Source of the DNA: Chloroflexota bacterium
GTDB taxonomy: Bacteria; Chloroflexota; Dehalococcoidia; Lucifugimonadales; UBA3495
NCBI GenBank assembly: GCA_009840165.1
Contig: VXOG01000111.1
Span: forward strand, 1 to 64,000
Length of the DNA: 64,000 nucleotides
Direction of reading: 5' to 3'
Part shown: in pieces, positions 1 through 7,901 of the stretch
Layout of the letters: the number at the start of each line of letters is the position of its first letter
How positions within the stretch are numbered: position 1 is the stretch's first letter
Translations under genes and position numbers: made by a program
Notes under the pieces: generated by a model
Seen by the model: the letters and a program-made list of their open reading frames with translations, nothing else
Databases searched by the model: none
Told to the model about the DNA's origin: nothing

Positions 1-122
1 ACAAACCCGGGTCCGGGCCCCCCCACGTTTAGCGCCGGTTTTCCGCGTTATTTTAAAAACCACCTGTGGGTTGCCTTATGCTAATTGTGTTGGGGGGGTT
101 TACAACCCCGCCCCTACAGTGC
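1..122. other. Left-edge non-coding stretch
   Basis: No gene is supported here. It holds a C-run near positions 18-26 and a GGGGTTTACAACCCC-type hairpin followed by CGCCCCTAC at about 96-119, the same hairpin class seen between other genes in this window. It lies just downstream of the minus-strand gene ending at 123 and could act as its terminator. Confidence 0.4.
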
Positions 123-647
123 CTAGTATCCAGGCTCTCGCCACTCAAACGCCAGCGTCGCGTACCTTACGAACACCGCGCCGCCCGGTCCGGCCAGCGG
201 CCCGTTCATCGCCAGTATCGCGATGGTCACCTCGTCGCCGGGCTTGGGCTCCGCCGACACCACCACTCGCTGCGGCACGTTGAAGCCCTGCACCGTCGCC
301 CGCTCACGGTCGCACTCGCCGTTGATCCAGATTTCGCCGTAGTCGTCGATACAGGACTCGAACAGGCAGCGCGCTCCCTCCAGCGGCCGGCCGCCCACCG
401 TCTCCGGCAGCGTCGCCTTGATACGATACCAGACGAATGAAACGCCCCGCCGCCGCCAAGCGGCCAGGTCGTCGCAAGCCTCCCAGCCCGAATCGTCAAA
501 GTCGGTTAGCCGGCACGGTGATCCTTCCGCTTCGCTGACTACGCCCTCGTTGGGTTGGCCTGGTACGAACCCGTGGGCGCACTTCCACTGGCCTCCTACC
601 GCAGACAGGTCGTCGGCATTCTGCAAATCAAGTGTGGCTCGTGGCAT
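123..647 (-). CDS. Galactose-binding-like (jelly-roll) domain protein
   Basis: The 174-residue product looks like a single beta-sandwich sugar-binding domain of the kind found at the N-terminus of family 2 glycoside hydrolases. The visible hallmarks are the WYRI strand near residue 75 and IDDYGEIWINGE about 30 residues later. No catalytic domain follows, so it may be a stand-alone binding module. I chose the ATG at 647 because AGGAGG lies 6 bases upstream; a start at 695 would run into the upstream gene. It sits just downstream of the F420 reductase gene on the same strand. The ligand is unknown. Confidence 0.6.
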   Translation of the reverse strand: MPRATLDLQNADDLSAVGGQWKCAHGFVPGQPNEGVVSEAEGSPCRLTDFDDSGWEACDDLAAWRRRGVSFVWYRIKATLPETVGGRPLEGARCLFESCIDDYGEIWINGECDRERATVQGFNVPQRVVVSAEPKPGDEVTIAILAMNGPLAGPGGAVFVRYATLAFEWREPGY

Positions 648-691
648 CGTAGTTCCTCCTGATCTTAACTGAATCGGTTGTAGGTCTTGCT

Positions 692-1339
692 TCAAACTCC
701 GGTGATCCGCACTCCGGAATGGGTGCGATAGATCCGGTTGATGTTCACCAGCAACGGGGTGATCTGCTCAACGTACTTGGCGTTGTACAGCGCGCCGCCA
801 TCTATGGGACGCAGATTCGGGATCAAGCGGGTCAACTCGACGACCCGCGCTTTCGCGTCCGCATCGTCGCCACAGATCACCACGTCCTCATCCAGGGTTG
901 CGCCAGGCTTCAGCAACTCCTCGGCGGAAACATTCTGAAACGCCGCGACTACTTGCGAGTCCGGGGCCGCCGCCTGTGCCTCCTGCGCTGCGGATCCCGC
1001 GTCCACTTCCTCGGCAATCGCGCCGACTCCGCGCTCGAACCGCATCGGTGCTATTACAGTAACCACGATCTTGCCCGCCACCGCGTCGCCAACACCGGCA
1101 ATGGTCGGCGACATCCCATTGTACGGCATCGTGAGGAACACCACGTCCGACTGCGCCGCTGCGTCCCCGTTCACCGCTCCCGAAATGGCCTTTCCCGGAG
1201 CCAGACCCAGCAGTTCGTTGGCGGCTTCCTGCGCGCGCCCCGAGTCCCGCGAGCCGATGACTACGGCCTCGCCGGCCATGGCCAGCCGCAGCGCCAATCC
1301 CTTGCCCTCCGGCCCGGTTCCTCCCAAAAATGCCAGCAT
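692..1339 (-). CDS. npdG: NADPH-dependent F420 reductase
   Basis: This 215-residue protein begins with a Rossmann glycine-rich loop, GGTGPEGKGLALRLAMAGE, which is characteristic of F420H2:NADP+ oxidoreductases. These enzymes move hydride between coenzyme F420 and NADP in the cytosol. Length is normal for the family (about 210-230). A GGAGG box 8 bases before the ATG at 1339 supports the start. Its presence implies the organism makes or imports F420, as known for several Chloroflexota and Actinobacteria. No F420 biosynthesis gene is in the window. The divergent neighbour is a VOC protein. Confidence 0.8.
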   Translation of the reverse strand: MLAFLGGTGPEGKGLALRLAMAGEAVVIGSRDSGRAQEAANELLGLAPGKAISGAVNGDAAAQSDVVFLTMPYNGMSPTIAGVGDAVAGKIVVTVIAPMRFERGVGAIAEEVDAGSAAQEAQAAAPDSQVVAAFQNVSAEELLKPGATLDEDVVICGDDADAKARVVELTRLIPNLRPIDGGALYNAKYVEQITPLLVNINRIYRTHSGVRITGV

Positions 1340-1436
1340 CGATATCGCCTCCGTGAGCAGTTGTTAAGCGTCCGCCAGGGCCGGCGGCGCGAGAAGTATA
1401 TCACCCACGTCAGCCGGCTCTTCCTGAGCCTTATGT

Positions 1437-1442
1437 TACAAT
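1437..1442 (+). promoter_or_regulatory. Possible -10 element for the VOC gene
   Basis: TACAAT lies about 54 bases before the ATG at 1496, in the divergent intergenic region after npdG. I see no convincing -35, so this is tentative. Confidence 0.25.
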
Positions 1443-1495
1443 CGGCTTGATTCACCGCTTATTTGACTGCACCGTTCACAAGGAGGATCAACGCT

Positions 1496-1858
1496 ATGGC
1501 ATTCTCTCTCAACCATGTCCACCTCAAGACCCCAGACCCCAAGGCAACTGCCGATTGGTACATCCAGAATTTGGGCGCCACCGTAACCGCAGAGACGCCG
1601 GCCGGCGGCTTCCGTCTCGATCTCCACGGCCTGCCCCTGAACGTGACCGATCACATCGCCACGCAGACCCATCCGCAAAACTATGGGTTTGAGCACATTG
1701 CCATCGACACCACCGACATCGAAGGGACCATAGAAGACCTGAAAAACAGCGGCGCCAAGGTTCTGGAAGAGACCACTGTCGGCGGCGGTCGGCGCGTGAT
1801 GTTCTTCGAAGGGCCGCAGGGCATCATCCTGGAAGTGCTGGAAGTAATCGACAACTAG
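1496..1858 (+). CDS. VOC (glyoxalase/dioxygenase) family protein
   Basis: A 120-residue single-domain vicinal-oxygen-chelate protein. It begins MAFSLNHVHLKT, has a central FEHIAIDT strand, and ends with GIILEVLEV, giving the His/His/Glu metal-ligand pattern. Such proteins are cytosolic metal-dependent lyases, isomerases or dioxygenases; the substrate cannot be read from sequence. AAGGAGG lies 8 bases before the ATG at 1496, so an upstream in-frame ATG at 1463 is unlikely. It is clearly paralogous to the VOC gene ending at 4474, which starts MAFVCNHLHL. Confidence 0.7.
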   Translation: MAFSLNHVHLKTPDPKATADWYIQNLGATVTAETPAGGFRLDLHGLPLNVTDHIATQTHPQNYGFEHIAIDTTDIEGTIEDLKNSGAKVLEETTVGGGRRVMFFEGPQGIILEVLEVIDN

Positions 1859-1884
1859 CCCTCAGCCAGCATACGACACCACCG

Positions 1885-1910
1885 CAGGGGCGAATAATCT
1901 TCCGCCCCTG
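1885..1910. terminator. GGGGCG hairpin, possible terminator
   Basis: CAGGGGCG and CGCCCCTG form an inverted repeat just after the VOC stop codon. It has no U-tract and belongs to a hairpin family that recurs at gene ends throughout the window. Confidence 0.4.
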
Positions 1911-1920
1911 ACCAATCGCT

Positions 1921-2646
1921 ATGATAGATCCGGAACAACTGAGTTTTGCGCGGTCCACGCCAGAACGCCGCCGCGTCCGCAACGGGCAGGCCACGAATGA
2001 GTTGGTCTTCAGCGCCTACCTCGGCGGCAACGAGGATACGTTTCCGCACATTATGGATCTTTACGTTGCGCCGGGAAGCGTAGTCGCGGACGTCACCTTC
2101 GGCATGGGCGTTTTCTGGCGGAACGTACCGGCAGAACGGTACAAGTTGCTGCCCTCGGACATTCAGACCGGGATAGACTGCCGGGATCTCCCCTACGAAG
2201 ACGGGGCGATAGATTGCGTCGTTCTTGACCCCCCCTATATGCACTCCCCGGGCGGCACCGCTCACGCTGTCCACACCGCCTTTGAACGACATTATCGCAA
2301 CAATGGCACTGGTAACCGGACGGATAGAAAATACCACGAAGCGGTGCTGGATTTGTATGAAGAAGCCGGGAAAGAAGCCTATCGAGTGCTACGGGAACGC
2401 GGAGTGCTGATTGTAAAGTGTCAGGATGAAGTGTGCGCCAATCGACAGCGCTTTACGCACATTGAGATAATCCAGTCATACGAACAGATAGGTTTCGTTG
2501 CTGAGGACCTGTTTGTCGTGGTTCGTCAAAACCGGCCGGGCGTAAGCCGGACTGTCCGGCAAGTACACGCCAGAAAGAATCATTCTTACTTCCTTGTATT
2601 CTGGAAGAAAGGTCCCAAACGCGGCATCTGGGAGCCGCCGCAATGA
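1921..2646 (+). CDS. Small DNA (N4/N6-amino) methyltransferase-like protein
   Basis: The 241-residue product has a SAM-binding motif, VADVTFGMGVFW (FGMG at residues 60-63), followed by a catalytic DPPY at 103-106, the order typical of amino-methyltransferases. It is short and shows no obvious target-recognition domain. Its stop overlaps the start of the next gene by 4 bases (ATGA), and that gene encodes a PD-(D/E)XK nuclease-like protein, so the pair resembles a compact restriction-modification unit. No clear ribosome-binding site precedes the ATG at 1921. Base composition looks more AT-rich than its neighbours, suggesting transfer. An RNA or orphan DNA methyltransferase is the alternative. 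Confidence 0.6.
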   Translation: MIDPEQLSFARSTPERRRVRNGQATNELVFSAYLGGNEDTFPHIMDLYVAPGSVVADVTFGMGVFWRNVPAERYKLLPSDIQTGIDCRDLPYEDGAIDCVVLDPPYMHSPGGTAHAVHTAFERHYRNNGTGNRTDRKYHEAVLDLYEEAGKEAYRVLRERGVLIVKCQDEVCANRQRFTHIEIIQSYEQIGFVAEDLFVVVRQNRPGVSRTVRQVHARKNHSYFLVFWKKGPKRGIWEPPQ

Positions 2647-3149
2647 ACGCCGTAGATTTGCTGGTGACAATCATCCAGGAGCACGCGCCCGAAGATATTT
2701 GGAGAGATTCGCCGTTAGCGGGCTATCGAATGCTTGGCAATACCAATCGCGGTGCGATCGGTGAAGAATTCATCCGCCGCTACCTGACGCTTAATGACTT
2801 TACAGTCGGGAACGGTGGCCGTGTGTCCGCTACAGATCTCCGAATTGGCAACGTTCGCTTCGAGGTCAAAACTGCTTCACTTGGCGCAAATGGAACTTTC
2901 CAGTTCAACCACGTTCGCATGGATCGAGACTACGACTACCTGCTCTGCCTTGGAATTTGCCCCAATGAAGTGGTCTTTGAAATGTGGCGCAAGGGAGTTG
3001 TAGCCGAAAACCGAGCCGGCAGGTTGGTGCGCATGGCTGAAGGTCAGGCGGTAACATACAAACTTACCAAGCGGCTGGACGATATGGAAAGCATCGCGCA
3101 ACTTCCTGATCGAATACGCCAAGCAATAGACGAGCAACAAGAGAATTAA
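2643..3149 (+). CDS. PD-(D/E)XK nuclease-like protein, putative restriction endonuclease
   Basis: The 168-residue protein contains GAIGEEFIRRYL (Glu41/42), then D65 followed by E74-V-K76 in the strand NVRFEVKTAS, the spacing expected of a PD-(D/E)XK nuclease core. The following FQFNHVRMDRDYDYLLCLGI resembles the core strand and helix seen in type II restriction enzymes. It overlaps the upstream methyltransferase gene by ATGA, so the two are translationally coupled. The function as a cutting partner of the methyltransferase is an inference from this arrangement; recognition sequence is unknown. Confidence 0.55.
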   Translation: MNAVDLLVTIIQEHAPEDIWRDSPLAGYRMLGNTNRGAIGEEFIRRYLTLNDFTVGNGGRVSATDLRIGNVRFEVKTASLGANGTFQFNHVRMDRDYDYLLCLGICPNEVVFEMWRKGVVAENRAGRLVRMAEGQAVTYKLTKRLDDMESIAQLPDRIRQAIDEQQEN

Positions 3150-3151
3150 TC

Positions 3152-4003
3152 ATGCCCGACCACCGCCTCCTCATTCTCTTCGCGCATCCTGACGACGAGG
3201 CTTTTCCCGTCGGCGGGACCATTGCCATGCACACGGCCCGCGGGGTGACCGCACGTCTGATAACCACGACGTCCGGCGAACTTGGGGAGATACGCCAGCC
3301 AGGGTCCGCCACCCGGGAGACGATTGGCGAGGTACGCCGCGCTGAGTTGGCCGAGGCGATTAAGGAGTTGGGCATCGAGTCCCACGAGGTTCTCCAGTAC
3401 CGCGATTCCGGCATGGCCGGATGGGACGACAATCATCATCCCCGGGCTTTTGTGCAGGCCGATGAGCACGAGGTCGTCGCACGCCTGGTCTTTGAAATTC
3501 GAAGATTCCGCCCCCAAGTCATCCTCACCTTCGGCAAGGACGGGCTCTACGGCCACCCCGACCATATTGCCATCTGCAACCACGCCACAACCGCTTTTCA
3601 GCTGGCCGCCGACGATACCGCTTTCCCGCACCACATGGCCATCGGCATCCAGCCACACTGTACGGATCGGCTCTTTTACAGCGTGCGGCCGCGCGGTTTC
3701 CGAGTCCACATGGCCGAAACCCTGCGCGCCGCGGGGGTGGACTTCCCCATGCCATCGCCCGACCGCGTCAATGACGGCGTTGACCTGGAAACCATTCACA
3801 TCACTGCGGACGTGTCGGAGGGACTCGACGCGAAGTTCGCCTGCATCAAGCGCCACTTCACCCAACTTCAGCCCGACTGGCCCTACGAGCGCGTGCCCCG
3901 CAATGTGGCCGAATCCACCATGGGCATCGAGCACTTTATTCGGGCCGAGCCGCCGGTAGCCCCCGGGGAGACCGTACCTACCGACTTCTTCGCTGGCCTT
4001 TAG
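3152..4003 (+). CDS. PIG-L/LmbE family deacetylase
   Basis: This 283-residue zinc hydrolase carries AHPDDE at residues 11-16 and GHPDH at 134-138, the two signature metal-binding motifs of the PIG-L superfamily. Family members remove acetyl or other acyl groups from GlcNAc-linked substrates or cleave mycothiol conjugates (Mca/MshB type). The length matches Mca-like enzymes. It starts 3 bases after the nuclease-like gene stop and may be cotranscribed. Substrate is undetermined; no thiol-cofactor biosynthesis genes are nearby. Confidence 0.75.
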   Translation: MPDHRLLILFAHPDDEAFPVGGTIAMHTARGVTARLITTTSGELGEIRQPGSATRETIGEVRRAELAEAIKELGIESHEVLQYRDSGMAGWDDNHHPRAFVQADEHEVVARLVFEIRRFRPQVILTFGKDGLYGHPDHIAICNHATTAFQLAADDTAFPHHMAIGIQPHCTDRLFYSVRPRGFRVHMAETLRAAGVDFPMPSPDRVNDGVDLETIHITADVSEGLDAKFACIKRHFTQLQPDWPYERVPRNVAESTMGIEHFIRAEPPVAPGETVPTDFFAGL

Positions 4004-4021
4004 TCCGTCGATTTATAACTT

Positions 4022-4062
4022 CAGAACGCGCAGGGGCGGGTTACAAACCCGCCCCTGCGTTC
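4022..4062. terminator. Long GGGGCG palindrome between convergent genes
   Basis: The arms CAGAACGC..AGGGGCGGGTT and AACCCGCCCCTGCGTTCTG are almost perfectly complementary around an ACA loop, the right place for a bidirectional terminator between the PIG-L gene and the minus-strand VOC gene. It has no long U-tract. Confidence 0.5.
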
Positions 4063-4084
4063 TGCTCGGTTTGGCCCCCAGCAA

Positions 4085-4474
4085 TTACGCCGGTCGCTGG
4101 ATAATTTCGAGGCTTACCTTGTCGGGCGCTTCCACGAACATGACCTGGGAGCCGGACGGCATCGTCCACGGCTCGCAGATGATGTTGGCGCCAGTGGACT
4201 TGAACCTCTCAAACGCGCCCTGGATGTCGTCGGTCTCAAACCCGAAGTGATCCAGTCCGAAACGCGGGTGCGTCGAGCCGGGAACCGCGTTCTCGCCCTC
4301 AGCCTCGCCCGATACGGTCAACAGCGGCTGTCCGTTCAGCTCCAGCTGGTGTGACACGGTGTTGGACAAAGGCCGCGTTGATACGATTTCCGCGCCAAAG
4401 TTGTCAACGTAAAACTTGGCCGCGTTGTCCGGGTCTTCGCTCCGGAGATGCAGGTGGTTGCAGACGAATGCCAT
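4085..4474 (-). CDS. VOC (glyoxalase/dioxygenase) family protein
   Basis: A 129-residue VOC domain with His ligands in MAFVCNHLHLRSEDP and FGLDHFGFET and a C-terminal Glu in KVSLEIIQ. GGAGG lies 7 bases before the ATG at 4474, which decides the start over the in-frame ATG at 4534. It shares its N-terminus with the VOC protein at 1496, pointing to a local duplication. It lies downstream of a PEP mutase-like gene on the same strand, with 43 bases between them. The substrate is unknown. Confidence 0.7.
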   Translation of the reverse strand: MAFVCNHLHLRSEDPDNAAKFYVDNFGAEIVSTRPLSNTVSHQLELNGQPLLTVSGEAEGENAVPGSTHPRFGLDHFGFETDDIQGAFERFKSTGANIICEPWTMPSGSQVMFVEAPDKVSLEIIQRPA

Positions 4475-4517
4475 GATATTTCCTCCGTTGTGGTTCCTGT
4501 TTCTGGTAGGTTGATGA

Positions 4518-5369
4518 CTACAGGTAATCCGCAATCTGCTGGTCGTAGTCGGCCTTGCGCGTCACCTGCGCGATCAGGTCTGCCGATGCCAACGAGTCCC
4601 GCAGGTCGGCCGGCGCTACGCCGTCACGCAGGGCCTTCAGCGTGTCGTACACCGCCTTGATCGCCGCCTGGAAGGGCAGGTGGCCCTGCAACGCGACGCG
4701 CACGCCGTTCTGGCCCAGCCATTCCTTGTCGGAAAGCTCTCCGCCGGCGCCGCCCAGCAGCAGCGGTATGTTCAACTCAGCGTTCACTGCCGCTACCTGT
4801 TCCCTGGTGCTTGCGCCGGCCAGGAAGATGGCGTCCACGCCTGCTGCTTCATACGCTTTCACTCGCCGGATGCACTCGTCCAATCCTTCGGCCAGGCTGC
4901 TGGTACGGCCCGCCACCACGAGGTTGGGGTCAGTTCGGCCAGACAGAGCGGCCTTCATCTTGCCGACTCCTTCCTCCAAGGAAATGAACCGAGCGCCTCC
5001 GCCGAAGGCCATGGGCAGCACCGTATCTTCAATGGTCAACGCCGCCACGCCGGACGCTTCCAACTCTTCTACCGTGCGCTTCACGCTCAGCGCGTTGCCG
5101 TACCCGTGGTCCGCGTCCACCATCAGGCTCAGCTCACCAGCCCGGCAGATGCGGTAAATCTGCTCGGCGAACTCGCTCAGCGTCAGCACTACGTAGTCCG
5201 GCGCGCCCAGCACCGTTCCGCTGGCGATGGAGCCGGCGAACATGCCGACCTCAAAGCCCAGATCCTCGGCAATGCGCGCCGAAATCGGGTCAAAAACCGA
5301 ACCGGGATGCACGCACACATCGCCGGCCAATATCCCCCGATAGTTCTCCCGTCGCTTGGTGTAGTCCAT
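4518..5369 (-). CDS. Isocitrate lyase/PEP mutase superfamily protein
   Basis: The 283-residue protein has the superfamily's TIM-barrel features: HPGSVFDPISARIAEDLGF, the metal-binding MVDADHGYG (Asp85 and Asp87), and IEDTVLP (Glu114-Asp115). It lacks the KKCGH active-site loop of true isocitrate lyases. Homologues include oxaloacetate decarboxylases, 2-methylisocitrate lyases and carboxyphosphonoenolpyruvate mutases, all acting on 2-oxo-carboxylates in the cytosol. The ATG at 5369 is preferred (AGGA 7 bases upstream). The exact reaction is not assignable. Confidence 0.7.
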   Translation of the reverse strand: MDYTKRRENYRGILAGDVCVHPGSVFDPISARIAEDLGFEVGMFAGSIASGTVLGAPDYVVLTLSEFAEQIYRICRAGELSLMVDADHGYGNALSVKRTVEELEASGVAALTIEDTVLPMAFGGGARFISLEEGVGKMKAALSGRTDPNLVVAGRTSSLAEGLDECIRRVKAYEAAGVDAIFLAGASTREQVAAVNAELNIPLLLGGAGGELSDKEWLGQNGVRVALQGHLPFQAAIKAVYDTLKALRDGVAPADLRDSLASADLIAQVTRKADYDQQIADYL

Positions 5370-5474
5370 GTCTTCCTGGCTCCTTTGTTCTGTCAATCAA
5401 TCGACAGCGTGCTAACATACGCTCGCGTGTATTCTAACTGAATTGCTACTCGCCGCAACCCAACCCAATTCACC

Positions 5475-6305
5475 ATGGCCACTATCATCGGCGTAGATTT
5501 CAGCGGCGCCCGTGCGGACAAAAACACCTGGGCAGCCAGGGGCCTACTGGACACCGACGGCTCCCTCGTGTTGGAAAGCGTGCAGTCCATCCGCCGGGAG
5601 GACCTTTACCGTCTGCTGGCCGACATTCCCGTTCCGTCCGTGGCCGCCCTGGATTTCCCCTTCGGAGTGCCGGCCCAATTCGCCGCCTTTCTTTCACCAC
5701 GCCGGCTGCCGAGCGATATGCCCGACCTCTGGAAAGTTGTAGATTCAATCATCGCCGACGAGTTTATCCGCGAGCGCAACCGTTTCGTAATCCAGCACGG
5801 CGAGCCCAAGCGCGCGGGCGACCGGAAGCACCATCCCGAAAGCTACTCTCCGCTGCACGCCGTCAACCCCAATATGCTGCCCATGACCTACCGGGGCATT
5901 CGACTGCTGCATCGTTGGCATGAAGAGCAACCACATCGTTGGTGGGTTCCACCGCTTCCGCTTGCTACCGATGACGACGCTGTCGTAGCTCTGCTGGAGC
6001 TGATGCCCGGCGCGTTGCTCAAGTCCCTGGGCTTGCCTTACAAGGGCTATAAGCGAGGCCGCCATTCAGACCTCCGCCGCACCCAGATACTCGACGGCCT
6101 TCCCCACAAGTCGGGTATCCGGATACTCAACTTGGGAGCCCTCCGTAAGGATTGTCTGGTCAACGATGATTGCCTGGACTCCGTAGTCGCCGCCGTCGGA
6201 GCAGCAATGTGGGCGCAAGATCCGGCCCTTTTCCACCATCCCAACGAAGACGAACTAAACGACGCGCAACTTGAAGGCTGGATCTACGTTCCCAGACCCA
6301 ACTAA
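5475..6305 (+). CDS. DUF429-like RNase H-fold protein
   Basis: The 276-residue product begins IIGVDFSGARADKNTW and continues with ALDFPFGVP, resembling the DUF429 family, whose members are predicted to have an RNase H-like fold with acidic residues such as Asp8. The true biochemical role of this family is unknown. It is read divergently from the PEP mutase-like gene and its last 4 bases overlap the end of the convergent aquaporin gene. I am confident it is a gene but not of its function. Confidence 0.55.
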   Translation: MATIIGVDFSGARADKNTWAARGLLDTDGSLVLESVQSIRREDLYRLLADIPVPSVAALDFPFGVPAQFAAFLSPRRLPSDMPDLWKVVDSIIADEFIRERNRFVIQHGEPKRAGDRKHHPESYSPLHAVNPNMLPMTYRGIRLLHRWHEEQPHRWWVPPLPLATDDDAVVALLELMPGALLKSLGLPYKGYKRGRHSDLRRTQILDGLPHKSGIRILNLGALRKDCLVNDDCLDSVVAAVGAAMWAQDPALFHHPNEDELNDAQLEGWIYVPRPN

Positions 6306-6967
6306 CCCCGCCGCCGACCCACCAGGAACCAAACCAGCACAATCGCCAGCGCTGCTCCCGCCAACTGCATCACGATGAACAGCGGCGCGGACGCCGGCTG
6401 TATCCCGGCGAACGTGTCGGAAAACATCCGCGCCACAGTGACTGCAGGATTGGCGAAACTCGTGGACGACGTGAAAAAGTACGCCGCTCCGATGTACGCT
6501 CCCACCGCCACCGCAACTACCGCGCCTCGGCTGCGTGGTATCAGGAATATCACCATGAGCAGGCCCAGCGTGGCGATTACCTCGCCCAGCCACTGGCCGG
6601 AACCACCGCGCTCTTTCGTTGACCATACCACCGGTTCCAGCGAGAACATCAGGTTGGCCAGGACCGTTCCCGCGATGCCGCCGACCACCTGCGCTGCCAC
6701 GTAGGCAATTCCTTCGCTGACCGGCCGGCCTTTCAGGACAACGTCGGCCAGGGTCACTGCCGGGTTGAAGTGCGCCCCCGAAATCGGCCCGAACGCCCAG
6801 ATGAGCGCCATCAACGCGAACGCCGTCGCCACCGCGTTCTCGAACAGCTGCAACCCAACGTCGCCGGGGCTCAACCGCTGCGCCGCGATGCCGCTGCCAA
6901 CCACCGCCATCAGCAGGAACGCCGTCCCCACCGCCTCCGCCGCTAAACGTTGCACTAACGAGGGCAT
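6302..6967 (-). CDS. Aquaporin (MIP family channel)
   Basis: The 221-residue protein has six hydrophobic segments and the two NPA boxes of major intrinsic proteins, HFNPAVTLADV and FANPAVTVARM, in inner-membrane channels for water or small neutral solutes. GGAG precedes the ATG at 6967 by about 7 bases; an in-frame ATG at 7057 would add a non-membrane leader and lies inside a terminator-like hairpin. The first selectivity-region sequence does not show the loop expansion of glycerol facilitators clearly, so water versus glycerol transport is unresolved. Confidence 0.85.
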   Translation of the reverse strand: MPSLVQRLAAEAVGTAFLLMAVVGSGIAAQRLSPGDVGLQLFENAVATAFALMALIWAFGPISGAHFNPAVTLADVVLKGRPVSEGIAYVAAQVVGGIAGTVLANLMFSLEPVVWSTKERGGSGQWLGEVIATLGLLMVIFLIPRSRGAVVAVAVGAYIGAAYFFTSSTSFANPAVTVARMFSDTFAGIQPASAPLFIVMQLAGAALAIVLVWFLVGRRRG

Positions 6968-7039
6968 GCTTGATCTCCGCTCATGGTGAGCCTGTCGATC
7001 CATGTTTGCGTCGGCAGCGCAAATCCCACACCCGGACAC

Positions 7040-7065
7040 AAAAAAAGAGCGGAACATCCGCCCTC
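7040..7065 (-). terminator. Terminator-like hairpin with U7 tract in the aquaporin leader
   Basis: On the minus strand GCGGA-TGT-TCCGC forms a stem (extended by GU and AU pairs) followed at once by seven T residues. It lies 73 bases upstream of the aquaporin start on the same strand, so it may be a leader attenuator or a terminator guarding against upstream transcription. Confidence 0.5.
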
Positions 7066-7146
7066 GCGCACAGCCGAAGCAGTCACAATGTCGCTACAGT
7101 ATTCCACGAGCGGGCAGTTTAATACGCCGAACCCTCACGGTCAACG

Positions 7147-7175
7147 TTGATTTTGAGCAGGGGCTATGGTAAGAT
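7147..7175 (+). promoter_or_regulatory. Sigma-70-type promoter for the tetrapyrrole operon
   Basis: TTGATT and TAAGAT are separated by exactly 17 bases, 55 bases before the first gene of the operon. It is one of the better-spaced promoter candidates in the window and the only one visible for the long plus-strand block that follows. Confidence 0.5.
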
Positions 7176-7229
7176 TCTGCCGCGAAAACGCCAACATTTC
7201 GCAGAATATAGAGATTTCTACAGATTTTC

Positions 7230-7901
7230 GTGGCTACCGACACCGCAAATGAAGCCCGGTGGATGTCCCTGGGGGCAGTCAGCCGGGCTTTGGGAATAAA
7301 TGACGCGACCCTGAGACAGTGGGCCGACCGGGGTCGCTTGCCCGTTTATCGTACCCCCGGAGGACATCGGAGATTCCTGCGTGAGGATGTTGAAGCCCTG
7401 ATGCAGGAACGTTCCAACGTTTCCGGCGCCGGCGCCCCCCACGGCGACGACCCCGAGGCGCCAGTGTTGCGCCGCATCAGGCGCAAATTGAGCCAGATCG
7501 ACCTGTCGCAGCAATCGTGGATGGAGAGTTTCCAGGCCGAGGGCCGCGACCGGATGCGGCTGTTCGGCCGGCGCTTGCTGTCGCTGCTCTTGCAGAGTCG
7601 CCTGAATGGGAGCAGCCGGCGGCGTGGCGAGACGCTTTCCGAAACCCACATGCTCGGCCACGAGTATGGTTCGGAAATGGCCGCCAGGGGCGTGCCGCTG
7701 ACCGACAGCGTTCAGGCATTCCTGTTTTTCCGCCAGGCCGTGGTGGAGTCCGTGCAGCCCGACCAACTGCAGCAGGTGGTGGAGATCTCCGACCGCGTGC
7801 TGCTTGGATTAGTGGACGCGTACAGCTCACGCCTGGCATTGATTGAGGAGGACCCGGGCCCGCCGGCTCGGACTGCTGCCACCGTAGGTGAAAACCGATG
7901 A
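7230..7901 (+). CDS. MerR-type HTH regulator with RsbRD-like C-terminal domain
   Basis: Residues 12-55 form a MerR/excisionase-type winged helix (SLGAVSRALGINDATLRQWADRGRLPVYRTPGGHRRF). After a linker, residues 85-205 are helical (FGRRLLSLLLQ, LGHEYGSEMAARGVPLTDSVQAFLFFRQAVVE) and resemble the globin-like four-helix RsbRD N-terminal sensor domain. The start is a GTG at 7230; an ATG at 7263 is an alternative. The last bases overlap the next gene (ATGA). As first gene of a tetrapyrrole operon it is a candidate autoregulator, perhaps sensing haem or an intermediate; that is an inference. Confidence 0.65.
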   Translation: MATDTANEARWMSLGAVSRALGINDATLRQWADRGRLPVYRTPGGHRRFLREDVEALMQERSNVSGAGAPHGDDPEAPVLRRIRRKLSQIDLSQQSWMESFQAEGRDRMRLFGRRLLSLLLQSRLNGSSRRRGETLSETHMLGHEYGSEMAARGVPLTDSVQAFLFFRQAVVESVQPDQLQQVVEISDRVLLGLVDAYSSRLALIEEDPGPPARTAATVGENR

